Part shown: piece after piece, positions 1 through 8,306 of the stretch | Layout of the letters: each line of letters begins with the position of its first letter | Position numbering within the stretch: position 1 is the stretch's first letter | DNA from: Prauserella isguenensis | GTDB taxonomy: Bacteria > Actinomycetota > Actinomycetes > Mycobacteriales > Pseudonocardiaceae | NCBI RefSeq assembly: GCF_014191605.1 | Contig: NZ_JACHWU010000002.1 | Coordinates: 434,001-498,000, forward strand | Direction: 5' to 3' | Length of the DNA stretch: 64,000 nt | Made by a program: the position numbers and the translations under genes | The notes under the pieces: model-generated | What the model saw: only the letters and a program-made list of their open reading frames with translations | Told to the model about the DNA's origin: nothing | Database searches by the model: none

Positions 1-171
1 GCTCGCGATCGCCGCGAGCTGCTCCGATTCCTCCGTCGAGACCTCGTCGGACGCGGTGAGCGGAAACCCGTCGGAGGACATGATCAGCGCGTGCGTGACC
101 CCGTGGACCTTGCGGACGAAGTCGTTGATCAACCACGCGAAGCTCTGTTTGCCTGAGGCCTGCGGGTTCAC
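1..171 (-). CDS. Roadblock/LC7 domain protein (conservon B type), partial
   Basis: The first 57 codons of a gene that runs off the left edge. The protein opens with a stretch containing FAWLINDFVRKVHG and ALIMSSDGFPLTAS, which is typical of actinobacterial roadblock/LC7 proteins of conservon operons. In that family these small proteins act beside a sensor kinase and a small GTPase; the GTPase and DUF742 genes would be expected beyond the edge. The GTG start at 171 overlaps the TGA stop of the upstream kinase gene by four bases (GTGA), which implies translational coupling. The family call is confident; the C-terminal end is not visible. Confidence 0.85.
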   Translation of the reverse strand, partial: MNPQASGKQSFAWLINDFVRKVHGVTHALIMSSDGFPLTASDEVSTEESEQLAAIAS

Positions 172-1598
172 TCGGCCTCCTCACCGACGTCGTCGAGCCT
201 GCGGTGCTTGGCCCGTGGAGCGTCCTCGCCGTCCTGACCCGCCTCGGCGTTCTCGGCGTTCTCGGCGGCGAGTTGCTCACCGTCGGAGAAGGCGTCCAGG
301 TCGGCCAGCAGCCGATCGTGGCCGTCCTCCATCGACACCGGATCCTCGAGCACGTCCTCCGGAGCCGACGTCGGCTCCTGCGACCCGCCCGTACCCGCGC
401 CGGAACCCGCACCCGCAGCGCTGGTGTCCTTCAGGCTCTGCGACACGCGGCGGGGCAGCCCGCTCGCGGTCGTACCGCCGGTCGCGTTCGACGACGGGCG
501 CGGCCGCGGCGACGGGGGCTCCTCGGCCGGAGCCGTCGTGTCCACCGGGGCCGGAGCGGCCTCGGCCGGGGCGGCCTCGGCCGGAGGCGGCGGGGTCGCC
601 GCCGCGCCGGTCTGCTGCGGCACGCGCTGCGGCAGCTGGCCCGAGATGGCCCCCGTCGAACGTTCCGACGGTTCGGGAGCAGGCTCGACCAGGCCCGGCC
701 CCTGTGAGTAGAAGACCGTCTCGTTGCCCGACCACATCGCGTCGGGCACCTCGGTCACCAGCGCCAACGGCAGCAGGACGGTCGCGGTGGTACCGCTCGG
801 CAGCCGGTTGGCCAGCGACACGGTGAGCTTGTGCCGGTCGGCCAGTCGCCGCACGACGGTCAGGCCCATGCTGCGGACCGCCTCGTCGTCGATGACCTCG
901 TCGATGTCGGTCTCGGACGGCGACAGCCGCCGGTTGAGATCGTCCATCCGGTCCGGCGGCAGGCCGATGCCCTCGTCCTCGATCCGCAGCAGCACACTGC
1001 CGCTGTCGGTCAGGTGGGCACTGACCCGCACCGGAGCGTTGGGCGGCGACTGGTTCGCCGCGTTGTCCAGCAGCTCCGCCAGCAGTCGGCTGATGTCCTC
1101 CGCCGCGAACCCGGCGACGCCCAGCGACGCGACGCGCCCGATGGTGACGCGGGAGTACTGGTCGATCGACGACATGGCGCCACGCACGACGTCCACGAGC
1201 GACAACGCGTCCGTCGAGGGTCCACCGGCGTCCTTGCCCGCGAGCACCCGGAGGTTCTCCGCGTTCCGCCGTAGCCGCGCCGCGAGGTGGTCGAGGCGGT
1301 ACAGCTGCCCCAGCCGTTCCTCGTCCTCCTCGTCGACCTCCATCTTCTCGAGTTCCTGCAGCAGGGTGTCGACCAGGTTCAGGTCGCGGAGCGCGAGGTT
1401 CGCGCACATGTCGACCAGTGCCTGCTGCTCACCGCCCCGTGTCGGCAGGGGTTGCGCCAGGGCGGCGACCGCCGTCCCGTCGGATCCTTCCCCGTCCTGC
1501 CGCGGAGGATCCAGCAGCTGAGCCGCCGCCACCCGGGAGCGGTCAAGTAACACACGCGAGCGCTCCAGAATTTCCCGCGCTCTCGCCCGCCTCGCCAT
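168..1598 (-). CDS. Conservon-type sensor histidine kinase without membrane segments
   Basis: A 476-residue kinase-like protein. The start is the ATG of MARRARAREI at 1598; the upstream in-frame extension looks non-coding. Residues 60-120 form a helical dimerisation region ending in LDHLAARLRRNAENL, the usual substitute for the H-box in conservon kinases. The N-box (ELLDNAANQ, about 175), G1 box (DEGIGL, about 208) and a G2-like segment (about 243-250) form a GHKL ATPase domain. Residues 281-476 are Pro/Ala/Glu-rich and probably disordered. No transmembrane helix or NIT sensor domain is present, unlike many CvnA proteins. It is coupled to the roadblock gene downstream, so the two probably act as one complex. 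Whether it autophosphorylates is unknown. Confidence 0.85.
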   Translation of the reverse strand: MARRARAREILERSRVLLDRSRVAAAQLLDPPRQDGEGSDGTAVAALAQPLPTRGGEQQALVDMCANLALRDLNLVDTLLQELEKMEVDEEDEERLGQLYRLDHLAARLRRNAENLRVLAGKDAGGPSTDALSLVDVVRGAMSSIDQYSRVTIGRVASLGVAGFAAEDISRLLAELLDNAANQSPPNAPVRVSAHLTDSGSVLLRIEDEGIGLPPDRMDDLNRRLSPSETDIDEVIDDEAVRSMGLTVVRRLADRHKLTVSLANRLPSGTTATVLLPLALVTEVPDAMWSGNETVFYSQGPGLVEPAPEPSERSTGAISGQLPQRVPQQTGAAATPPPPAEAAPAEAAPAPVDTTAPAEEPPSPRPRPSSNATGGTTASGLPRRVSQSLKDTSAAGAGSGAGTGGSQEPTSAPEDVLEDPVSMEDGHDRLLADLDAFSDGEQLAAENAENAEAGQDGEDAPRAKHRRLDDVGEEAE

Positions 1599-2043
1599 TC
1601 GGTGTCCACACTTTCTTGAGTCTCGCGTACGGGCCTCGGAATTCGGCCTATGTCCCCCGACCAACGGTGGCATATGCAAGCAGACGCCCTCCCCGATGTC
1701 CACTAGCAGTCCCTGCGTTGTCGCGCGCCGTGATGCCTTACTCTCACCACCGCAAAGAAGCGTGGCGTACACCCGTTCGCGGGACAGGAATCACCGTCCG
1801 TGTCCCGTGTACTGCCACACAGATCACACCTAGAGTGACCGGATCCTTGCCGGACGGGCGTCCGGACGTGCGATCCTCGCGGGGGCCACCCACCCGACCG
1901 TCGGGTAGGCCTGCGCCGTACCCGGACCACCCGGCGAGCCGGACCTGGACACGACAACCGAGCACCGACGACCGCATCGACAGCACCCTGGGGCCGCCGC
2001 GCGGCCGGCGGCCCCGCCGACACGCGCCGTGGAAGGATCACGA
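1599..2043. other. Intergenic divergent promoter region
   Basis: A 445-bp gap between the divergent kinase gene and the ATP-binding-protein gene. I see no convincing coding region, tRNA or strong hairpin. It should hold promoters for both directions, but no clear -35/-10 pair stands out. Confidence 0.5.
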
Positions 2044-2559
2044 GTGAGCAGCCACACCGCACAGGTCGACGACATCCGGCTCGTGGCCATGCGCAGCGCA
2101 CTGAACTGCGCGAGCATGTTCGTCGAGTTCTCGCTGACCGAGTGGCAGCTGCCCATGCTCCGCGACACCACGTCCGAGGCGGCGCGTGCGCTGGTGCAGA
2201 ACGTGCTCGACCACGCCGACGACAAGAACCCCGGGTTCGTCAACGTGCGGCTCCGACTGAAGGGCGACTGCCTGGTGATCGAGGTCGAGGACGACCAGCT
2301 CGCCCGTGCCCACGACGACGCCCCCGTGATCGAGGGCCGCCGCACCGGCGCCGTTCCGGTGCAGGGACGTGGCAAGCTCGTCTGGTGCGAGGTTCCGCTG
2401 CCCCCGGGCATCTCCGCCACACAGGTGCGGTTGCCGCACCGCGGGGAGCGCCGCAATCTGCCGCCCGAGGCCGCCCCCGCGCCCGCCGAACAACCGCAGT
2501 CCGTCGACCCGGCACTCGCCGACCGGGTGCTCGTCGGCCTCAAAAACCGCGAGTGGTGA
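2044..2559 (+). CDS. GHKL-like ATP-binding regulatory protein
   Basis: A 171-residue protein. The GTG start at 2044 has GGAAGGA at 2030-2036 as ribosome binding site. The body resembles the short actinobacterial GHKL (anti-sigma-factor-like) ATPases: an N-terminal helical part with ARALVQNVLDHAD resembling an N-box, then a beta-strand region with LVIEVEDDQLARA resembling a G1 box. The glycines are poorly kept, so ATP binding may be weak. The C-terminal 40 residues are Pro/Ala-rich. Its stop codon overlaps the bluB start by four bases. The role is regulatory at best guess; the partner is unknown. Confidence 0.6.
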   Translation: MSSHTAQVDDIRLVAMRSALNCASMFVEFSLTEWQLPMLRDTTSEAARALVQNVLDHADDKNPGFVNVRLRLKGDCLVIEVEDDQLARAHDDAPVIEGRRTGAVPVQGRGKLVWCEVPLPPGISATQVRLPHRGERRNLPPEAAPAPAEQPQSVDPALADRVLVGLKNREW

Positions 2560-3311
2560 GCGCGCCGCGGCACCGGAGCGGCCCGCAGGCCGACGGCTCC
2601 GGCGACGACCCCTCCACCCACGACCCCTCCACCCACGACCCCTCCGGCCACGACACACCCGGCCACGACACACCCGGCGAGGTCGCGGACCTGTTCTACG
2701 CCCTCTGCGGACGGCGACGGGACGTGCGCGGGCAGTTCACCGGCGCACCGATCGACGACGCGGTGCTGCGCCGCATTCTCGGCGCCGCGCACGCCGCGCC
2801 CAGCGTCGGCCTGAGCCAGCCCTGGGACTTCATCCTCGTGCGTGACAGCGGCACCCGCGAGGCGTTCCGCGAACACGTCGCCGCCGAGCGGGACACGTTC
2901 GCGCGCGAACTCTCCGGCGAGGAGGCGGCGACGTTCTCGAAGATCAAGATCGAGGGCATCCTCGAATCGACGCTGTCGGTCGTCGTCACCTACGACCCGG
3001 ACCGCGGCTCCCCCGCCGTACTGGGCAGGCACGCGATCGCCGACGCGGGGCTCTACTCGGTCTGCCTGGCCATCCAGAACCTGTGGCTCGCCGCGACAGC
3101 CGAAGGACTCGGCGTCGGCTGGGTCAGCTTCTACCGCGAACCCGTGCTGCGCGAACTGCTGAGCATCCCCGAGCGGGTCCGCCCGGTCGCGTGGCTGTGC
3201 CTGGGTCCGGTGACGCACCTGGAGCAGACGCCGGACCTGGAACGGCACGGGTGGCGCTCGCGCCTTCCCCTCGACGCCGTCGTGCACGCGGAGCGCTATC
3301 CCAGTTCGTGA
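2556..3311 (+). CDS. bluB: 5,6-dimethylbenzimidazole synthase BluB
   Basis: A 251-residue flavin enzyme of the nitroreductase fold. BluB cleaves reduced FMN with oxygen to give 5,6-dimethylbenzimidazole, the lower ligand of cobalamin. Diagnostic stretches are the RRRDVRGQF segment near residue 54, APSVGLSQPWDF, and EGLGVGWVSFY in the last third. The GTG start at 2556 overlaps the upstream stop (GTGA); GTG at 2553 is also possible. The first 45 residues are an unusual low-complexity extension built from five DPSTH/DTPGH-type repeats. The upstream GHKL-like gene is coupled to it, which is not an obvious pathway link. Confidence 0.9.
   Translation: MSAPRHRSGPQADGSGDDPSTHDPSTHDPSGHDTPGHDTPGEVADLFYALCGRRRDVRGQFTGAPIDDAVLRRILGAAHAAPSVGLSQPWDFILVRDSGTREAFREHVAAERDTFARELSGEEAATFSKIKIEGILESTLSVVVTYDPDRGSPAVLGRHAIADAGLYSVCLAIQNLWLAATAEGLGVGWVSFYREPVLRELLSIPERVRPVAWLCLGPVTHLEQTPDLERHGWRSRLPLDAVVHAERYPSS
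2607..2678 (+). repeat. 15-bp in-frame minisatellite in bluB
   Basis: Nearly five copies of a 15-bp unit (GACCCCTCCACCCAC and variants) encode DPSTH, DPSTH, DPSGH, DTPGH and DTPG. The first two units are identical and the later ones diverge. Because the unit length is a multiple of three, copy-number change would keep the reading frame. Confidence 0.9.
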
Positions 3312-3438
3312 CGCGAGGCCCGCGACCACTCCCCGGCGGAACCGCCCAGCCGGACGCTGGACACCCACGGCGACTGCGCGCACCCTGGACCGGCGGGGAC
3401 CTTCCCCGGGAACAGTCCCGCGTACGGAGCATGCGCGC

Positions 3439-4074
3439 ATGGAGTTCATCGACCGTCGCGACGCAGGACGTGAGCTGGCTGCCCGGCTGCACTACCTGGC
3501 CGGGCAGCGGCCGCTCGTGCTCGGCCTGCCGCGCGGCGGGGTCGTCGTCGCCGGGCCGGTGGCCGAGGCGCTCGGCGGCGAGCTCGACATCATCGGTGTC
3601 CGCAAACTCGGCGTGCCCGGCGATCCGGAGCTGGCGCTGGGGGCCATCGCCGAAGGGGGCACGATCGTCGCCAACCCGGACGTGCTGCGGCACCGCCGGC
3701 TCGGCCGGGACGATCTCGACCGGGCCGCGGCCGAGGCGTTCCCCGAACTGGACAGGATCGTCGCGCGGCTGCGCCGCGGCAGGCCGCCCGTACCGCTGGA
3801 GGGACGCTGCGTGATCGTCGTCGACGACGGCATCGCCACCGGCGCGACCACCCGCGCGGCGCTGCACTCGGTGGCCGCCCGCGGTGCGCGACTGCTCACC
3901 CTCGCCGTCCCCGTGGCGCCCGCCGACGTGCTCGAGGAGCTGTCCTCGGCGGCCGACCGCACCGTGTGCCCCAACCCACGGGTCTGGATGCGCGCGGTCG
4001 GCAACTGGTACCGCGACTTCCGGCCGGTCTCCGACGACGAGGTCATGGCGTTGCTGCACCCGCAGCACGCGTGA
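3439..4074 (+). CDS. Phosphoribosyltransferase family protein
   Basis: A 211-residue type I phosphoribosyltransferase-fold protein. The PRPP-binding loop is VIVVDDGIATGATT (about residues 130-143), and an N-terminal LGLPRGGVVVAGPVAEAL segment is typical of the stand-alone actinobacterial members. The substrate cannot be read from sequence; members of this subgroup are annotated only as phosphoribosyltransferase. It stands alone on the plus strand, convergent with the DinB gene. The short gap between them contains the small palindrome CACGCCTCAGGCGTG, which could help termination. Confidence 0.85.
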   Translation: MEFIDRRDAGRELAARLHYLAGQRPLVLGLPRGGVVVAGPVAEALGGELDIIGVRKLGVPGDPELALGAIAEGGTIVANPDVLRHRRLGRDDLDRAAAEAFPELDRIVARLRRGRPPVPLEGRCVIVVDDGIATGATTRAALHSVAARGARLLTLAVPVAPADVLEELSSAADRTVCPNPRVWMRAVGNWYRDFRPVSDDEVMALLHPQHA

Positions 4075-4132
4075 AGCACGGGCCACGCCTCAGGCGTGCT
4101 GCGGAGTCGGTGGCGTGGGCGCGCCGGCGGAG

Positions 4133-4687
4133 TCACCCCATGGTGCGGGCGCCGTCGAGGGCCTCCCTGATGATGTCCGCGTGCCCCGCGTGCTGCGCGG
4201 TCTCGGCGGCCACGTGCTGGAGGACCTGCCGCACCGACCAGCTCTCGCCCGGCGGGAACCATGGCGCCTCGGGTAGCGGGAACCGCGCGTCGAGGTCCGC
4301 GGTGGCGAGGAACTCGGCGGTGCGGCGCGCGGTCTCGGCGTAGTCGTCCAACAGTCCCTGCAGCGTCTCGCCGGGCAGCATGCGGAACTCGTCGCCGCGG
4401 TCCGCGGCGTGGTCGCCGGAGACGGCGCGACCGTCGCCGCCTGCGAACGCGACCCACGCGCGTTCGGTGGCCGCGACGTGCTTGACGAGCCCGGCGAGTG
4501 TCAGCTCGCTGACCGTGGTGCGCCGGCAGGCCTGTTCGTCGTCGAGGTCGCGGGCGGTGAACCGCAGGAACCAACGCTGCCGTTCGAGTAACCAGGCGAG
4601 ATCGGCGCGTTCGCGTTCCGCGGTCGTGTCGTCGCCCGGCGTGGTGGATTCCCGCGTAGCGCTCGTGGAGGTGGATGTCGTCGTCAT
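4133..4687 (-). CDS. DinB-family (DUF664-like) putative metal-dependent transferase
   Basis: A 184-residue four-helix-bundle protein of the DinB superfamily. His residues in the expected places (GLVKHVAATERAW, VLQHVAAETAQHAGHADIIREA) fit the metal-binding triad. In actinobacteria many DinB proteins are thiol S-transferases using mycothiol, or mycothiol-dependent isomerases. Here the substrate is unknown. The start ATG at 4687 follows AAAGGAAC. The N-terminal 25 residues are Thr/Ser-rich and variable. Confidence 0.8.
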   Translation of the reverse strand: MTTTSTSTSATRESTTPGDDTTAERERADLAWLLERQRWFLRFTARDLDDEQACRRTTVSELTLAGLVKHVAATERAWVAFAGGDGRAVSGDHAADRGDEFRMLPGETLQGLLDDYAETARRTAEFLATADLDARFPLPEAPWFPPGESWSVRQVLQHVAAETAQHAGHADIIREALDGARTMG

Positions 4688-4875
4688 GCTGGTTCCTTTC
4701 GTTTCCTGATGACGCCGACATTACGGCGGATAGCGGACAGCTTCGGTCCGCTATCCGCTCCCCGATGTCCACGGCCTGCGGCACCGCAGAACGGGCGACC
4801 CCGTCCGCGGCGGCCATCACCCTTACCCACGTCCATTTCGAACGTCCGCTGTGGACGGTTCCGTCCGGTGCCCGG

Positions 4876-6615
4876 TCACGGGCGTGGAATGTTGCGCAGG
4901 TTGGAACGGGCCAGTTCCACCATCTTGCCGACGCCACCTCCCAGGACGACCTTGCTCGCTGCCAGCGCGAAGCCCTTCATCTGCTGGGCGGTGATATGCG
5001 GCGGCATCGACATGGCGTTGGGATCGGTGACCACGTCGACGAGTGCCGGGCCCGGCCGCGCGAGCGCATCGGCGAGTGCGGTGCGCACCTGCCCCGGTTC
5101 GGTGACCCTGGTGGCCGGGATCCCCGCCCCCTGAGCGATCGCCGCGTAGTCCACGCCGGCGTGGTCGGTCTGGTAGTCCGGCAGCCCGTCGACGAGCATC
5201 TCGAGCTTGACCATGCCGAGCGACGAGTTGTTGAACAGCACGATCTTCACCGGCAGATCGTGCAGCCGCACCGTGAGCAGTTCGCCGAGCAGCATCGCCA
5301 GGCCGCCGTCACCGGACATCGACACGACCTGCCGCTCCGGATACGCCAGCTGCGCTCCGACGGCGTGCGGCAGCGCGTTGGCCATCGTTCCGTGCAGGAA
5401 GGACCCGATCACGCGCCTGCGCCCGTTCGGCGTGATGTAGCGCGCCGCCCACACGTTGCACATGCCGGTGTCGACGGTGAACACGGCGTCCTCGGCGGCC
5501 AGGTCGTCCAGCACGTCGGCGACGTACTCGGGATGGATCGGTGTGCGGTCGCCCACGTCCTTGGTGTACGCGTCGACCACCGTCTCCAGGGACCGGCAGT
5601 GCTCCCGCAGCATGTCGTCCAGGAACCGGCGGTCGGTCTTCTGTTCCACCAGTGGCAGCACCGCCCGCAGGGTCTCTCCCACGTCGCCGTGCACGCCGAC
5701 CTCGAGCGGGGTACGCCTGCCGAGTCTGCTCGCGTCGTGATCGACCTGCACGGTGTGGTCCAGCGGCAGGAAGCCGTCGTAGGGAAAGTCGGTGCCGAGC
5801 AGCACCAGCAGGTCGGCGTCCTGAGTGGCCCGGTAGCACGCCCCGTAGCCGAGCAGTCCGCTCATGCCGACGTCGTAGGGGTTGTCGTACTGCACCCACT
5901 CCTTGCCCCGCAGCGAATGCCCCACCGGCGCGTGCACGCGGCCCGCCAGTTCCATGACCTCGGCGTGGGCGTCGACGACCCCGGCACCGCAGAACAGCGT
6001 GACCGTTCTGGCCCGGTTGAGCGCGTCGGCCAGCGCGCGGACCTGTGTCTCCGGCGGCACGGCCACGGCGCGTTCGGTGATGAACGTGCTCGTCCCGGTC
6101 GCTTCGGTGGCGTCGCGGTGGGCGAGGTCGCCGGGCATCACCAACACCGACACGCCGCCACCGGCGAGCGCGCGCTGCATCGCGATCCGCGGCACGCGCG
6201 GGACCTGCTCGGGGGTGCTGATCGTCTCGCAGTAGCCGCTGCAGTCGACGAAGAGCCGCTCCGGGTGCGTCTCCTGGAAGAAGCCCGTGCCGATCTGTCC
6301 GGCGGGGATGTGCGAGGCCAACGCGAGGACCGGTGCGCCCGTGCGGTGGGCGTCGTAGAGGCCCTGGACGAGGTGGGTGTTGCCGGGTCCGCAACTGCCC
6401 GCGCACACCGCGAGCCTGCCGGTCAACTGTGCCTCCGCGGCCGCGGCGAACGCGCCCGCCTCCTCGTTGCGCACGTGCACCCATTCGATACCGGAGGTGC
6501 GCCGGATCGCGTCGACGATCGGGTTGAGGCTGTCACCGACGACGCCGTAGATGCGTGACACGCCGGCCTGTACCAGCACCTCGATGAACTGATCGGCGAC
6601 CGAGGCTCGGGCCAT
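4876..6615 (-). CDS. poxB: Thiamine-diphosphate-dependent pyruvate dehydrogenase (quinone), PoxB type
   Basis: A 579-residue TPP enzyme with the usual three domains. The PYR domain is at 1-180 (RNEEAGAFAAAAEAQLTG holds the activating Glu), the central FAD-binding-type domain at about 185-330, and the PP domain at 350-540 with the GDGG...NNSS thiamine motif. The C-terminal helix region matches PoxB and pyruvate oxidases, which decarboxylate pyruvate to acetate and pass electrons to quinone at the membrane. The ATG at 6615 with AAGGAG in front is the better start; an in-frame GTG lies 15 bases upstream. The tandem-TetR gene lies upstream in the same direction and could control it. Confidence 0.88.
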   Translation of the reverse strand: MARASVADQFIEVLVQAGVSRIYGVVGDSLNPIVDAIRRTSGIEWVHVRNEEAGAFAAAAEAQLTGRLAVCAGSCGPGNTHLVQGLYDAHRTGAPVLALASHIPAGQIGTGFFQETHPERLFVDCSGYCETISTPEQVPRVPRIAMQRALAGGGVSVLVMPGDLAHRDATEATGTSTFITERAVAVPPETQVRALADALNRARTVTLFCGAGVVDAHAEVMELAGRVHAPVGHSLRGKEWVQYDNPYDVGMSGLLGYGACYRATQDADLLVLLGTDFPYDGFLPLDHTVQVDHDASRLGRRTPLEVGVHGDVGETLRAVLPLVEQKTDRRFLDDMLREHCRSLETVVDAYTKDVGDRTPIHPEYVADVLDDLAAEDAVFTVDTGMCNVWAARYITPNGRRRVIGSFLHGTMANALPHAVGAQLAYPERQVVSMSGDGGLAMLLGELLTVRLHDLPVKIVLFNNSSLGMVKLEMLVDGLPDYQTDHAGVDYAAIAQGAGIPATRVTEPGQVRTALADALARPGPALVDVVTDPNAMSMPPHITAQQMKGFALAASKVVLGGGVGKMVELARSNLRNIPRP

Positions 6616-6755
6616 CTCGTACTCCTTCACGGATCACGGGCGGTGGTTCGGGTGACGCGCTCGATTGTCGATGCGTGAGCGCCACCGCGCGATCCGAGAC
6701 GCCGCGGCCCGTGCACCCGGAGGGTGTGTGATCGCCGGCGCGACCGGGAGCGCGG

Positions 6756-7967
6756 TCAGCCGGTCAGTGCGGCGAACACGAGGTGCTTGATCTGGTCGGC
6801 GTCGGCGATGCGCCTGCGGCGGATGCACAGATCCCCCGCGATGTTCAGCGCCGCATGCACGGCGAGCCGCGCGTGCGTGGCGCGGGTGTCCCCACGGACG
6901 GCCATCACCAGCCGCACCCACTGTTCGACGTGCTCGCGCTGCACCTTCCGCAGGTGCCGCCGGTCGTCGGGCGGCAGGTTGCCGTACTCGGACCGGTACA
7001 CCGCCGCCAGGTCACTGTCCGAATAGTTGTAGCCGACGTAGGCGTCGACGAGCGCCCGCAGTGCCTCGCCCGGTTCGGTCGCCGATTCGATGGCCGTACT
7101 GGTGGCCACGGTCAATCGGTCGGCTGCACGGTAGTAGACGGCGGCGAGTAGCTCGGCCTTGCTCGAGAAGTGCCGGTAGACGCTCGAGCCGCCGATGCCG
7201 GCGGCCGCGCCGAGTTCCTCCATCGTGACCGCGTGAAAGCCGCGTTCGCGGATGGGCCGCAGAGCCGCCACGACGAGCCGTTCCCGGCGGGAGACGAACC
7301 GGCTCACCGCAGGGGGCTCGGGCCGCTGCTCGGCGAGTTCCCCGGTGGGCCGGGGCGGCAGTCCGGTGGCGAGCACGCCGAGTGCGATGCTCCGCAGCAC
7401 GCTTTCCGCCGCCCGCGCCGACACGGTGGTGCGGTGGGTCGAGAGGCTGGCGATCGCACTGAGCCCCGCGGTCGCGAGGGTCGCGCGGTCCACTTCGGGA
7501 AGCCGCGGGCGCCCCTCGCCGACGAGCCCGGCGACGGTCTCGACCAGTTTCTCCAGGGTCGCGGTGAACCGGACGTGGTCGTCGGGGTCGAGGTGCCGCC
7601 GCTCCCACTGGTACAGCTGCGCGCTCGCCCTGCGTTCGATCACCAGCTTCGTCAGTGAACGCACGATCGCGTCGATGCGGTCCCACGGATCGCCGTCGGC
7701 CTGCGGGAGCGCGGTCTCCACGGCACCGCTGGTCGCACTCGCCAGATCCTCGGCGGCGTAGGCGAGGATCGCCTGCTTGTTCTTGAAGTGCCGGTAGATC
7801 GCGGGCCCGGTGATGCCGGCCTCGGTGGCGATGTCACCGAGGCCCACCGCGTGGTATCCCCGCTGGCAGAACAGCTCGGCGGCGATGCGGGCGAGCTGCG
7901 CCCGGCGATCACCGCGGCGTCGCGGCGTGCCCGTCACGGCGGCCGAGCCGGCGTCCGGTTGCTGCAA
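6756..7967 (-). CDS. Regulator with two fused TetR/AcrR domains
   Basis: A 403-residue protein with two complete TetR DNA-binding modules. The first is near residues 20-70 (ARIAAELFCQRGYHAVGLGDI, ITGPAIYRHFKNKQ) and the second near 225-275 (RERGFHAVTMEELGAAAGI, GSSVYRHFSSKAEL). Each is followed by a helical ligand/dimer region of about 130 residues. A normal TetR protein has about 200 residues, so this is a head-to-tail fusion that could bind DNA as a single chain. Similar double-TetR proteins occur in mycolata and Pseudonocardiaceae. The target is unknown; the poxB-type gene downstream is the nearest candidate. Confidence 0.88.
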   Translation of the reverse strand: MQQPDAGSAAVTGTPRRRGDRRAQLARIAAELFCQRGYHAVGLGDIATEAGITGPAIYRHFKNKQAILAYAAEDLASATSGAVETALPQADGDPWDRIDAIVRSLTKLVIERRASAQLYQWERRHLDPDDHVRFTATLEKLVETVAGLVGEGRPRLPEVDRATLATAGLSAIASLSTHRTTVSARAAESVLRSIALGVLATGLPPRPTGELAEQRPEPPAVSRFVSRRERLVVAALRPIRERGFHAVTMEELGAAAGIGGSSVYRHFSSKAELLAAVYYRAADRLTVATSTAIESATEPGEALRALVDAYVGYNYSDSDLAAVYRSEYGNLPPDDRRHLRKVQREHVEQWVRLVMAVRGDTRATHARLAVHAALNIAGDLCIRRRRIADADQIKHLVFAALTG

Positions 7968-8201
7968 CGGCGTTACCTCCGACTCGCTCCCGCGTCGTCC
8001 CGAACAACGGATTCGACCCTATCGCGCGGTCCATGATGACCGCCGAGGTCGAGTTAATCTGCGTTCGCACCGGCGCTGAACTCGCCGAGAACACCCGTTC
8101 GACGACATGGCGCGGGACCGTCGCGAAGCGAACCGGAGCATGACAGCCGTCCTGCGGGCCCCGATCCACCCGCAACGCCCCATCCCGGTTCCCGGTTCCT
8201 G

Positions 8202-8303
8202 CCCGCTCCCCTGTGGAACGTCGGCATGGTGTCGACCGTGTACGGCGGAACCAGCGAGATCCAGCGCGACATCATCGGCAGGTCCTACGGCGCCCGTCCG
8301 GCC
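8202..8303 (+). pseudogene. C-terminal remnant of an acyl-CoA dehydrogenase
   Basis: In one plus-strand frame the segment reads LWNVGMVSTVYGGTSEIQRD followed by IIGR. This is the conserved C-terminal flavin/active-site end of acyl-CoA dehydrogenases, normally preceded by about 350 residues that are absent here. Upstream sequence (7968-8200) shows no homology in this frame, and no stop or proper end follows. It is read as a decayed gene fragment. The surrounding 339-bp gap holds nothing else I recognise. Confidence 0.7.
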
Positions 8304-8306
8304 TGT

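Noticed and set aside
1418-2047. Long plus-strand open frame across the kinase start
   Set aside because: Pro/Arg-rich shadow typical of high-GC DNA opposite or upstream of real genes.
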